Shown: positions 1-8,482 of the stretch, one piece after another
Position numbering within the stretch: the first letter of the stretch is position 1
Layout of the letters: every line of letters starts with the position of its first letter
Assembly: GCF_007828955.1 (NCBI RefSeq)
Contig: NZ_VIVR01000001.1
Location: 124,001 to 188,000 of the forward strand
DNA length: 64,000 bases
Origin: Kitasatospora atroaurantiaca
GTDB taxonomy: Bacteria > Actinomycetota > Actinomycetes > Streptomycetales > Streptomycetaceae
Direction of reading: 5' to 3'
Position numbers and translations under genes: made by a program
The notes under the pieces: model-generated
What the model was told of the DNA's origin: nothing
What the model saw: the letters and a program-made list of their open reading frames with translations, nothing else
Database searches by the model: none

Positions 1-733
1 GCGCCAGCGGCGCGGCGTCCGGGTACCAGGGCGCCTCGTACTCCCAGGACACCCAGCAGTCCGGCGGCAGCAGCCGGACGCACTCGCCGATGGGCAGCAC
101 GCCCGCGCCGAGCGGCAGCGGAGTGAGGTCGGACCGTCCGACGACGTCCTTGACCTGGACGTAGCCGAGGTGGGGCCGAAGCGCGCCCCAGGTCGCCGAC
201 GGGGTCTCGCCGGCCAGCCGGGTGTGGAGCAGGTCCCACAGCGCGCCGACCGCCGGGCGGCCTACGAGGTCGAGCACCCGGGCCACGTCCCGCCCGGCGC
301 GGTGCGAGTCGTGCGTCTCCAGCAGGACGCGTACGCCCAGGGTGTGGGCCGCGTCGGCCACCGCGGCGAGGCGTCGGGCGGCGCGCTGGTCGGCCTCGCC
401 GACCCATCCCTCGCCGCCCTGCGGGAACACCCGCACGAACGCGGCGCCCAGGTCGGCGGCCAGCCGGAGCTGGTCGAGCAGCGCGGAGATCAGCGGGCCG
501 TCCTCACCCGGGGCGGCGACCCCGACGTAGCCGGCCACCGCGAGCGGGGTGAGGCCGGCCGCTTCGAGGGCACGCCGGGCGCGGCGCCGGGCGTCGGTCG
601 GCATCGCCGGGTGCACGGGTTCGCCGGGCGCACAGCGCAGTTCGAGGCCGGCCCAGCCGTGGTCGGTGGCGAGTCGGATCACCTGATCGAGCGGCAGTCC
701 CGGCAGGCCCAGGGTGGAGAAGGCGAGTCGCAC
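1..733 (-). CDS. Sugar phosphate isomerase/epimerase, partial (cut by window edge)
   Basis: The minus-strand reading frame runs off the left edge, so only the first 244 codons are present. The GTG start at 733 has an AAAGGA ribosome-binding site and begins MRLAFSTLGLPGLPLDQV. The protein reads as a xylose-isomerase-like TIM barrel (AP endonuclease 2 family). Typical family strings are LLETHDSHRAG and GALWDLLHTRL, and HLGYVQVKDV near the end supplies usual metal-site residues. It starts 4 nt after the stop of the DUF2264 gene, so the two are probably co-transcribed and act on the same sugar. The substrate cannot be told from sequence. A second, different epimerase is at 9681-10514. Confidence 0.8.
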   Translation of the reverse strand, partial: MRLAFSTLGLPGLPLDQVIRLATDHGWAGLELRCAPGEPVHPAMPTDARRRARRALEAAGLTPLAVAGYVGVAAPGEDGPLISALLDQLRLAADLGAAFVRVFPQGGEGWVGEADQRAARRLAAVADAAHTLGVRVLLETHDSHRAGRDVARVLDLVGRPAVGALWDLLHTRLAGETPSATWGALRPHLGYVQVKDVVGRSDLTPLPLGAGVLPIGECVRLLPPDCWVSWEYEAPWYPDAAPLA

Positions 734-737
734 CGCG

Positions 738-2681
738 TCAGTCCTTTCGACGGATGGTGGGAGCGTCGGGGTCGAGCAGTGCCTCGTGCTCGCTGCCGTC
801 CGGCCAGACCACGCGGATCAGGGCTCCGTCGGTGCGCACCTGGAGGCCGTCGAAGGAGCGGGTGGCCGACCGCGAGAGTCGGGCGACGGAGACGAACAGC
901 GAGGGGCCGCTGCCGGTGCGGCCGGTCAGCGCGGGCAGCGCGCCGGCAGGGCCGAACGCCGTGCCGGCCAGCAGGCGGCTCGCCTCGGCGGCCGTGTACC
1001 CCTCGACGCGTTGGAGGACCGAGGTGAGCCGCGCGCCCTCCGGGTCGGCGGCTGCGCCGGCGCGCGGGCCGTCCGTCCACGTCTCGACCGCGTCGCCGGC
1101 CACCGCCCAGCCGCTGTGCCGTACCTCGGTGCCCGGCGCGGCGCCGGTGACCAGGTGCGCGTGGATCTCGTCGGCGCCCGAGGCGAGGACCAGCGAGGTG
1201 ACGGTGACCCCGGGCAGCTCGGTGCCGCCGATCCGCGGGTGGTGGGCGGAGGCGGCCCAGCCGTCGCCGGCGCCGAGCGGGCGGATCCGGCCGCGCTCGC
1301 TGAGTTCGCCGCCGACCACCAGGCCGAAGTGGTTGTCCGGCGGGCCGTCGTGCCGGGGCCCGGTGACGGTGGAGTAGCCGAGCCTGGCGTACAGCGGGTC
1401 GTCGGGCAGCACCTCGTCGGCCGGCTGGTCGTCACTGCCGTGGTTGTGCAGCCGGACCAGGCCGTCGGCAGCGGTGGACTGGATCAGCCAGCCGGGCCGG
1501 GTCAGCGGGAGGACGGCGTCGCCGCGTTCGACCGGCGCCGCCTCCTCGGGCTCCGTCCACACCGGATGGTCGGGCGGCAGCAGCAGCCCGAGGAAGCCCT
1601 TGCTCGCCCAGTACGGCGACGCCGGCCCGGAGTACGACTGGATCACCGGCGGGTGCGGGCCGAACCAGCCGAGCGAGAGCAGGCCGTCCGGCTGGAGGGA
1701 GCCGCGGTCGAGGAAGTAGCGAAGCGTGCCGGAGGCCAGGCGTCGGGTGGCGCCCGGCGCCAGCGGGGTGTGCCCGGTCAGCGCGCCCGCCCACAGCGGG
1801 GTCGCGGCGGCGAAGCGGTAGGTGAGCGAGCGGCCCTGGTGCATGGGGGCGCCGTCGGCACCGAAGGTGCGGGCGTAGCCGTCGAGGTGGGCGGCGAGGC
1901 GGCCCCCGTACGTGTCGAGCAGCTCGCGGTCGCCGGCCAGGTGGGCGTGCAGGACGGGGTAGAGGTGGAAGGCCCAGCCGTTGTAGTGGTCGAATGCGCG
2001 GGGGCGGCCGTCGGTGTACCAGCCGTCGCCTAGGTACCACTGCTCGATCTTCGCCAGCCCGCGCTCGACGGCGGCCCGCGCCGGGCCGTCGTGGTCGAGG
2101 CCGACCTCGGCCAGGCTGCCTGTCTCGGCGAGGAAGGCTCCGACCGTGAACGGGAAGAGCCACCAGTTGTTGTCGACCGGTGTGTGGTGCAGGGCGTCGG
2201 CCAGCCAGGCCCGGGTCCGCTCGCGCACCTGCTCGTCGAGCCGGTCCCACAGCCAGGGCCGGGTGAGGCGGAGCGCGAGGGCGATCGACGCGGCCTCGAC
2301 CATGGCCTGGTTGCGGTCGCCGATGGCGAGCCAGGAGACGGGGTCCCGTCCGGTCAGGTCGCGCTCGGCGGTCGGGGTCCGGGTGCCCGCGGCCAGTCCT
2401 TCGGCGTACCACGGCAGCAGCCCGTGCGGGTCGTCACCGCCTGCGCCGGCGACCCGGAAGGCGGCCAGCAGGAAGGTCCTGGCGAAGCCCTCCAGCCCGT
2501 CGGAGCGGGTGCCGGAGATGCTCGGGCGGGGCCCCGGAAGGTTGATGAGCGCGTGTCCCGGCCCGGCGAACTTCTGTACGGCCGCCAGGAGGCCGTCCGC
2601 GACGGCCTCCCAGTGGGGCCTGGTCCAGCCCGTGTGCGGGCTGAGACGCCGGTCCTCCGGTGGAAGCTGGATCGAGGGCAT
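738..2681 (-). CDS. DUF2264 domain protein, probable glycoside hydrolase
   Basis: A 647-residue protein beginning MPSIQLPPEDRRLSP that matches the DUF2264 family along its length. The N-terminal two thirds look like an (alpha/alpha)6 barrel, with Trp-rich strings such as NNWWLFPFTVGAF and the short segment YNGWAFHLYP. The last third looks like a beta-rich C-terminal domain. As far as I recall, CAZy places DUF2264 proteins in GH154, where uronic-acid-releasing activity has been reported; that assignment is from memory. No signal peptide is visible, so it probably acts in the cytoplasm on an imported oligosaccharide. It is transcribed away from the ABC importer, with a 299-bp divergent promoter region between them, and is followed by an epimerase gene. 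Confidence 0.8.
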   Translation of the reverse strand: MPSIQLPPEDRRLSPHTGWTRPHWEAVADGLLAAVQKFAGPGHALINLPGPRPSISGTRSDGLEGFARTFLLAAFRVAGAGGDDPHGLLPWYAEGLAAGTRTPTAERDLTGRDPVSWLAIGDRNQAMVEAASIALALRLTRPWLWDRLDEQVRERTRAWLADALHHTPVDNNWWLFPFTVGAFLAETGSLAEVGLDHDGPARAAVERGLAKIEQWYLGDGWYTDGRPRAFDHYNGWAFHLYPVLHAHLAGDRELLDTYGGRLAAHLDGYARTFGADGAPMHQGRSLTYRFAAATPLWAGALTGHTPLAPGATRRLASGTLRYFLDRGSLQPDGLLSLGWFGPHPPVIQSYSGPASPYWASKGFLGLLLPPDHPVWTEPEEAAPVERGDAVLPLTRPGWLIQSTAADGLVRLHNHGSDDQPADEVLPDDPLYARLGYSTVTGPRHDGPPDNHFGLVVGGELSERGRIRPLGAGDGWAASAHHPRIGGTELPGVTVTSLVLASGADEIHAHLVTGAAPGTEVRHSGWAVAGDAVETWTDGPRAGAAADPEGARLTSVLQRVEGYTAAEASRLLAGTAFGPAGALPALTGRTGSGPSLFVSVARLSRSATRSFDGLQVRTDGALIRVVWPDGSEHEALLDPDAPTIRRKD

Positions 2682-2840
2682 GGCTGGATTCCTTGATCGA
2701 ACGACGGACTGAACATATGAGCATGCAGATCAATCCGTCTGCACTTCTGAGCGAATGATCCGATGATGGCGGCTCAATCCTGTCGCATCAGCCCCTAGTG
2801 CCAGGATTGTTACCGGAAAGTGGCCCAGAGATGGCGTATC

Positions 2841-2864
2841 GGTTGGGATCACTTGATCCCAACC
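2841..2864. promoter_or_regulatory. Perfect 24-bp palindrome, probable operator
   Basis: Two 11-bp arms, GGTTGGGATCA and TGATCCCAACC, are perfect inverted repeats with a 2-bp centre. Two bases further on is TTGACT (2867-2872), a possible -35 box for the importer operon, and a further GATCCCA half site follows at about 2875-2881. The site lies between the divergent DUF2264 gene and the binding-protein gene. A dimeric repressor, perhaps GntR-like, could control both. No regulator gene lies next to it in the window. Confidence 0.55.
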
Positions 2865-2980
2865 TCTTGACTCTGATCCCATCCGGTCGCAAGATGGCGG
2901 CATCGCTCGCTGACCACCCTTGCTGCCTCAGTGATCGGCATCCCGCCGGGCATACCGACCCCCCTCTCAGGAGCCGTGCC

Positions 2981-4330
2981 ATGTCTACTCCTCGCACCTC
3001 CGGCCGCAGAGCCGTCCGCCTCACCGCCGCGCTCACCGCCTCCGCGCTCTCCGCATCGCTCCTCGCGGCCTGCGGCAGCAGCGGCAGCTCCGACGCCGCC
3101 CCTGCGAGCGACGGCCGGCCCGTCACCATCACCTTCTGGGCCTGGGCCAAGGGCACCAAGGAGGTCGTGGACGCCTTCAACGCCTCGCACAAGGACGTCC
3201 AGGTCAAGTTCGAGCAGATCCCCTCCGGTGTCGCCGGCGGTTACGCCAAGATCTCGGACGCCTCCAAGGCCGGTAACGCACCCGACCTCTTCAATGTCGA
3301 GTACGCGGCCCTTCCGGACTTCGTCAGCCAGGGCGCCGTCCAGGACATCACCAAGGTGGTCTCCGCGGACCTCAAGGCGAAGTACCTGCCGCAGGCCGTT
3401 CAGCTCACCACCCTCGCCAAGTCCACCTGGGCGATCCCCCTCGACGCCGCCCCACAGGCCTTCTTCTACCGCAAGGACCTGTTCGAAAAGGCCGGCATCA
3501 CCACCCCGCCGAAGACCTGGGACGAGTACCGCGACGACGCCCTGAAGCTCAAGGCGGCCGACCCGAACACCCGGATCGGCACCTTCCTCCCCGACGACCC
3601 GAGCACCTTCGCGGCGCTCTCCTGGCAGGCCGGGGCACACTGGTTCACCGGGCTCGACGACACCTGGAACGTCGACATCAACAGCACCCAGACCAAGCGG
3701 GTCACCGACTACTGGCAGAAGCTGGTCTCCGACGACCTGGTCCGCCTCCAGCCCTCGTTCAGCCAGCAGTGGACCGCCTCGCTGCAGAAGGGCGAGACCG
3801 CCGGCTACCTCGGCGCGGCCTGGGGCGGCGGCGTGCTCAAGTCCACCCTGGCCGGCAGCCCCGACTCGTTCGGGAAGTGGGCTGTCGCCCCGATCCCGAC
3901 CTGGGACGGCCGGCCGGCCAGCGGAATGCTCGGCGGCTCCACCTTCGCCGTCTCCAAGAACAGCAAGAAGGCCAAGGCCGCCGTCGAGTTCGCCACCTGG
4001 GCCACCACCACCCCCGAGGGCATCCAGGCGCGCATCGCCTCCGGCACCTCCTCGATGTTCCCGGCCGACCCCGACCTGATCCCGACCGCCAAGGCCGCCT
4101 TCAAGACCGACTTCTACGGCGGCCAGGACATCTACGCCGTCTTCACCGACGCGTCCAAGTCGATCAAGCAGGACTGGCAGTGGGGCCCGGCCATGGGCAT
4201 CACCAACAACTCGATGAAGGACATCTTCGGCAAGCTCAACCAGGGCGGCACCATCCAGGCCGCGGTCGAGGCCGCCCAGCAGGGAACCGTCGCCGAACTC
4301 AAGAACCGCGGACTCAAGGTCGCCCAGTGA
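2981..4330 (+). CDS. ABC transporter sugar-binding lipoprotein
   Basis: A 449-residue extracellular solute-binding protein (family 1). The ATG at 2981 was chosen because CAGGAG lies 7 nt upstream. A longer in-frame extension lacks such a site and would bury the signal sequence. The N-terminus is basic, then hydrophobic, and ends in a lipobox at LLAACGSS, so the mature protein should be a membrane-anchored lipoprotein. Later segments such as TFWAWAKGTKEVVDAFN and PDLFNVEYAALPDF are typical of carbohydrate-binding members. The stop overlaps the start of the first permease (TGATG). No ATPase gene is present in the cluster, as is usual for streptomycete sugar importers that share MsiK. Confidence 0.93.
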   Translation: MSTPRTSGRRAVRLTAALTASALSASLLAACGSSGSSDAAPASDGRPVTITFWAWAKGTKEVVDAFNASHKDVQVKFEQIPSGVAGGYAKISDASKAGNAPDLFNVEYAALPDFVSQGAVQDITKVVSADLKAKYLPQAVQLTTLAKSTWAIPLDAAPQAFFYRKDLFEKAGITTPPKTWDEYRDDALKLKAADPNTRIGTFLPDDPSTFAALSWQAGAHWFTGLDDTWNVDINSTQTKRVTDYWQKLVSDDLVRLQPSFSQQWTASLQKGETAGYLGAAWGGGVLKSTLAGSPDSFGKWAVAPIPTWDGRPASGMLGGSTFAVSKNSKKAKAAVEFATWATTTPEGIQARIASGTSSMFPADPDLIPTAKAAFKTDFYGGQDIYAVFTDASKSIKQDWQWGPAMGITNNSMKDIFGKLNQGGTIQAAVEAAQQGTVAELKNRGLKVAQ

Positions 4331-5292
4331 TGCTGCAGTCCCCTCCAGCGGCTCCGCCGCGGGGCATCACCGTCTCCTCTCGCGCCGCCACCGTCAAGCG
4401 GCGCGGGAGGTACGGGGCCCCCGCCGTACTGATCGCCCCGTTCCTCATCCTCTTCACCGCGGCGATGCTCATCCCGATCGGCTACGCCGTCTACCTGAGC
4501 CTGTTCACCGAGCGCCACTCCGGTCTCGGCTTCGGGGAGGCCGAGACCATCTTCACCGGACTCGGCAACTACACCCGCGCGCTCGGGGACGCGGCGTTCA
4601 GGGGCGGTTTCCTGACGATCGCCCAGTACTGCCTGCTCTACATCCCGGTGATGGTCGGCCTGTCGCTGACCGTGGCCCTGCTACTGGATTCGGCGCTCGC
4701 CCGCGCCAAGCGCTTCTTCCAGCTGGCGCTGTTCCTCCCGCACGCCGTACCCGGCATCATCGCGGCCCTGGTCTGGACGTACCTCTACACCCCCGGCATC
4801 AGTCCGGTGCTCGACGCACTCGGCTCGGCCGGAGCACAGCTCGACGTCCTCGGCCACCCGCTGCCCGCCGTGGTCAACATGGCGGTCTGGGAGTGGACCG
4901 GCTACAACATGATCATCTTCTTCGCGGCGCTGCAGGCCGTCCCGCGCGAGGTCCTGGAAGCCGCCCTGGTGGACGGCGCGGGCGCGCTGCGCACCGCCTT
5001 CAGCATCAAGATCCCGCTGATCAGGACCTCGATCACGATGGTCGGCCTGTTCACCCTCATCGGCTCGCTCCAGCTCTTCACCGAGCCGATGATCCTGCGC
5101 GGCGCGGCCCCGGGTGTCACCACCACCTGGACGCCCAACATGTACGCCTACACCGCCGCCTTCGAGCGCAACGACTACGGCCTCGCGGCAGCCGCCTCCG
5201 TGCTGCTCGCACTCGCCGCGGCCCTGCTCTCGTTCATCGTCACCCGGGCCACCCGCGCCCGGTCCGTGCGCCGGAAGGAGGCCGCACGATGA
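4330..5292 (+). CDS. Sugar ABC transporter permease (MalF/UgpA type)
   Basis: A 320-residue integral membrane protein whose ATG overlaps the stop of the binding-protein gene, indicating translational coupling. After a cytoplasmic leader there is a first membrane segment (APFLILFTAAMLIPIGYAVYLS), and about six segments in all. The EAA loop that contacts the ATPase reads EVLEAALVDGAGALRTAF. It pairs with the following permease to form the channel. Its stop overlaps the next start by four bases (ATGA). Confidence 0.94.
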   Translation: MLQSPPAAPPRGITVSSRAATVKRRGRYGAPAVLIAPFLILFTAAMLIPIGYAVYLSLFTERHSGLGFGEAETIFTGLGNYTRALGDAAFRGGFLTIAQYCLLYIPVMVGLSLTVALLLDSALARAKRFFQLALFLPHAVPGIIAALVWTYLYTPGISPVLDALGSAGAQLDVLGHPLPAVVNMAVWEWTGYNMIIFFAALQAVPREVLEAALVDGAGALRTAFSIKIPLIRTSITMVGLFTLIGSLQLFTEPMILRGAAPGVTTTWTPNMYAYTAAFERNDYGLAAAASVLLALAAALLSFIVTRATRARSVRRKEAAR

Positions 5293-6149
5293 GTGCACAC
5301 GCCAAGAAATCGCGGCCCTGGTCCCTGTCCCGGGGCGCCGTCAACGGGGCCCTGGTGCTGGTCACCCTCCACACCCTGCTGCCGCTCGGCTGGCTGCTCA
5401 CCGCAGCCGCCAAGAACACCCCGGACCTGCTCGGCGGCAACACCCTCTCGCTGAGCAACTTCCACCTCACCGACAATCTGCACGCCCTGGCCACCGCCGA
5501 CGGCGGCATCTACTTCCGCTGGTACCTCAACTCCCTGCTCTATGCCGGGGGTGGCGCACTGCTCTGCGCGTTCATCTGCGTCTGCGCCGGCTACGCCTTC
5601 GAGGTCTACACGTTCCGGGGCCAGGAGAAGCTGTTCGGCCTGGTGCTGGTCGGCGTGCTGATTCCCACCACGGCGCTCGCGCTGCCGATGTACCTGCTCG
5701 CCTCCAGGATCGGCATCGTCAACACCTTCTGGGCCGTCTTCATCCCCAGCCTGGTCTTCCCCTTCGGCGTGTACCTCTCCCGGATCTTCGTCTCCGGCTA
5801 CGTGCCCGCCGAAGTCCTGGAGGCCGCCCGAATGGACGGCGCCGGGGAGTTGCGCACCTTCTGGTCGATCGGACTGCGGATGGTGACGCCCGGCTTCGTC
5901 ACGGTGTTCCTGTTCCAGTTCACGGCGATCTGGAACAACTTCTTCCTGCCGCTGGTGATGCTCTCCAACAGCAAGCTCTTCCCGGTCAGCCTCGGCCTGT
6001 ACTCGTGGAACGCGCAGACCCGCAGCTTCCCCGAGTTCTACCCGCTGGTGGTCACCGGCTCACTGCTCGCGGTCCTGCCCCTGGTCGTCGCCTTCGTCGC
6101 CCTTCAGCGGCACTGGAAGGCCGGCCTGACCGCAGGCAGCGTCAAGTGA
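5289..6149 (+). CDS. Sugar ABC transporter permease (MalG/UgpE type)
   Basis: A 286-residue permease starting MSAHAKKSRPW, with an ATGA overlap to the previous gene. Six membrane segments can be drawn, and the EAA loop reads EVLEAARMDGAGELRTFWSI. It is the second half of the importer heterodimer. The ATPase is missing from the window and is presumed to be supplied elsewhere, which is family knowledge and not visible here. Confidence 0.94.
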   Translation: MSAHAKKSRPWSLSRGAVNGALVLVTLHTLLPLGWLLTAAAKNTPDLLGGNTLSLSNFHLTDNLHALATADGGIYFRWYLNSLLYAGGGALLCAFICVCAGYAFEVYTFRGQEKLFGLVLVGVLIPTTALALPMYLLASRIGIVNTFWAVFIPSLVFPFGVYLSRIFVSGYVPAEVLEAARMDGAGELRTFWSIGLRMVTPGFVTVFLFQFTAIWNNFFLPLVMLSNSKLFPVSLGLYSWNAQTRSFPEFYPLVVTGSLLAVLPLVVAFVALQRHWKAGLTAGSVK

Positions 6150-6190
6150 CCGCCCCCACCGCGAGCTTCGCACACTCATCGGAGTACCGA

Positions 6191-7252
6191 GTGCCCCCGC
6201 AGTCCACCGCAGCCGTCGGGTCACCCGAGCCGACGGACCCCGACCGGCGCCGCCCGCGAGCCGTGCTGGCCATGCACCCGCAGCTCGCGCCGCAGTTGAT
6301 CGACCCGCGCACCCTGGCCCGGCTCACCAGCCTCGCCGAGATCGACCCCGCGGTGATCCTCGACGACTTCACCACCCCCGAGGCCCTCGCCGCACTGGCC
6401 GACACGGAGGTCCTCGTCACCAGTTGGGGCTGCCCGCCGATCGACGAGGCGGTGCTGGCGGCCGCACCCCGGCTGCGCGCCGTCCTCCACGCCGCAGGAT
6501 CGGTCAAGCACCATGTCACCGAGGCCTGTTGGGAACGCGGTATCCAGGTCACCTCAGCCGCCTGGGCCAACGCCCTGCCGGTTGCCGAGTACACCCTCGC
6601 CGCCATCCTGTTCGCCAACAAGCAGGTTCTGCGGATGGCCGCCGACTACCGCGAGCGCCGCGCCCCGTACGACTGGCAGGCCGCCTACAGCAACGTCGGC
6701 AACTACCGCCGCACCGTGGGCATCGTCGGCGCCTCCCAGATCGGCCGCCGGGTACTCGAACTGCTCCGGCCGTTCGACCTGCACCTGTTGCTGCACGACC
6801 CGTACGTGGACCCGGAGGAGGCCGCCGCGCTCGGCGCCTGCCTGGTGGAGCTCGACGAACTGTGCGCGCTCAGCGACGTGGTGAGCGTCCACGCACCCCA
6901 GCTGCCGTCCACCCGGCACATGATCGACCGTCGCCGGCTCGCCCTAATGCCCGACGGTGCCACGGTGGTCAACACCTCGCGCGGCTCACTGATCGAGCAG
7001 GACGCGCTGATCGCCGAACTGGTCACCGGGCGCCTCGACGCCGTGCTCGACGTCACCTCGCCCGAGGTGCTGCCGGCCGACTCGCCGCTCTACGAGCTGA
7101 CCAACGTCCTGCTCACCCCGCATGCCGCCGGCTCCCTCGGCGGCGAACTGCACCGGCTGGCCGCCGCCGCAGCCGACGAGCTGGCCTGCTACGTCGCCGG
7201 ACTGCCCTTCGCGCACCCGGTGCTGGCGCAGGACATCCACCGCACCGCCTGA
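6191..7252 (+). CDS. D-2-hydroxyacid dehydrogenase
   Basis: An NAD-binding 2-hydroxyacid dehydrogenase of about 353 residues. The Rossmann segment includes TVGIVGASQIGRRVLELL. The catalytic elements are visible: Arg in NTSRGSLIEQDAL, the acidic residue in DVTSPEVLP, and His in LTPHAAGSLGGEL. The GTG at 6191 has GGAG at 6181-6184. An alternative GTG at 6146 overlaps the permease stop and would add 15 residues, but its ribosome-binding site is weaker. It probably reduces or oxidises a 2-keto/hydroxy acid from the imported sugar, possibly hydroxypyruvate, given glycerate kinase downstream. That substrate is an inference. Confidence 0.88.
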   Translation: MPPQSTAAVGSPEPTDPDRRRPRAVLAMHPQLAPQLIDPRTLARLTSLAEIDPAVILDDFTTPEALAALADTEVLVTSWGCPPIDEAVLAAAPRLRAVLHAAGSVKHHVTEACWERGIQVTSAAWANALPVAEYTLAAILFANKQVLRMAADYRERRAPYDWQAAYSNVGNYRRTVGIVGASQIGRRVLELLRPFDLHLLLHDPYVDPEEAAALGACLVELDELCALSDVVSVHAPQLPSTRHMIDRRRLALMPDGATVVNTSRGSLIEQDALIAELVTGRLDAVLDVTSPEVLPADSPLYELTNVLLTPHAAGSLGGELHRLAAAAADELACYVAGLPFAHPVLAQDIHRTA

Positions 7253-7278
7253 CCGGCCGCCGGTTCGGCGCGTATCTT

Positions 7279-7294
7279 TGGTAAGCGCTTTCCA
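7279..7294. promoter_or_regulatory. LacI-type operator upstream of the oxidoreductase operon
   Basis: TGGTAAGCGCTTTCCA is a near-perfect 16-bp palindrome centred on CG with a single mismatch between the arms. This is the classical shape of a LacI/GalR-family operator. It lies 37 bp before the ATG of the Gfo/Idh/MocA gene, so it may control a second transcript of the cluster. No LacI-family gene is in the window. Confidence 0.6.
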
Positions 7295-7330
7295 TATGCG
7301 CTTCCGTTCCACCTTGAAGGAGAACCACCC

Positions 7331-8482
7331 ATGGCCCGCAGAGTGATCGGCATCGTGATGAACGGTGTCACCGGCCGGATGGGCTACCGTCAGCACCTCG
7401 TCCGCTCCCTCCTGGCCATCCGGGCGCAGGGCGGCCTCGATCTCGGCAACGGCGAGGTCCTGTGGCCCGAACCGATCCTGGTCGGCCGCAGCGAGCGCAA
7501 GCTCAAGGAGCTCGCCGAGCGGCACGACCTGGCGCACTGGACCACCTCGCTGGACGAGGCGCTCGCCCACCCGCTCGCCGAGATCTATTTCGACGCCCAG
7601 CTGACGCAGGTCCGCGAGCAGGCCATCCGCAAGGCGATCGCCGCCGGCAAGCACATCTACACGGAGAAGCCCACCGCCGAATCCCCGGACGCCGCCCTGG
7701 TGTTGGCCCGCCTGGCCCGCGAGGCCGGGGTCTGCAACGGTGCGGTGCAGGACAAGCTCTTCCTGCCCGGCCTGCTCAAGCTCAAGCGCCTGGTGGACGG
7801 CGGCTTCTTCGGTCGGATCCTGTCCGTGCGCGGCGAGTTCGGCTACTGGGTGTTCGAGGGCGACTGGCAGGACGCCCAGCGCCCGTCCTGGAACTACCGT
7901 GCCGAGGACGGCGGCGGCATGATCCTGGACATGTTCCCGCACTGGCGGTACGTGCTGGACGGCATCATCGCCCCCGTCCGCTCGGTGTACGCGCACACCG
8001 CCACCCACATCCCGCAGCGCGTGGACGAGCAGGGCCAGACCTACAAGGCGACCGCCGACGACGCCGCCTACGGCATCTTCGAGCTCGAGGGCGGCATCAC
8101 CGCCCAGATCAACTCCTCGTGGGCCGTGCGGGTTGACCGCGACGAGCTGGTGGAGTTCCAGGTCGACGGCACCGAGGGCAGCGCCGTCGCCGGTCTGCGC
8201 AACTGCCGGTTCCAGCACCGGGCTTCGACCCCCAAGCCGGTCTGGAACCCCGACCTGCCGGTGACCGATTCGTTCCGTACGCAGTGGCAGCAGGTGCCGG
8301 ACAACGCCGAGTTCGACAACGGCTTCAAGATCCAGTGGGAGCTGTTCCTGCGCCACGTGGTCACCGGCTCCGAGTACCAGTGGGACCTGATGGAGGGTGC
8401 CAAGGGCGTCCAGCTCGCCGAACTGGGCCTGCGCTCCGCCCGTGAGGGCCGCCGCCTCGACGTGCCCGAGCTGGAGATCTGA
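7331..8482 (+). CDS. Gfo/Idh/MocA family oxidoreductase
   Basis: A 383-residue NAD(P)-dependent oxidoreductase with an AAGGAGAA ribosome-binding site 6-12 nt before the ATG. The N-terminal Rossmann segment has NGVTGRMGYRQHLVRS. The family signature EKP occurs in HIYTEKPTAES and carries the conserved Lys. The C-terminal alpha/beta domain follows (GMILDMFPHWRYVLDG). Such enzymes oxidise or epimerise sugars and inositols at a hydroxyl carbon. It starts the second half of the cluster and overlaps the DUF993 gene by TGATG. Confidence 0.92.
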   Translation: MARRVIGIVMNGVTGRMGYRQHLVRSLLAIRAQGGLDLGNGEVLWPEPILVGRSERKLKELAERHDLAHWTTSLDEALAHPLAEIYFDAQLTQVREQAIRKAIAAGKHIYTEKPTAESPDAALVLARLAREAGVCNGAVQDKLFLPGLLKLKRLVDGGFFGRILSVRGEFGYWVFEGDWQDAQRPSWNYRAEDGGGMILDMFPHWRYVLDGIIAPVRSVYAHTATHIPQRVDEQGQTYKATADDAAYGIFELEGGITAQINSSWAVRVDRDELVEFQVDGTEGSAVAGLRNCRFQHRASTPKPVWNPDLPVTDSFRTQWQQVPDNAEFDNGFKIQWELFLRHVVTGSEYQWDLMEGAKGVQLAELGLRSAREGRRLDVPELEI

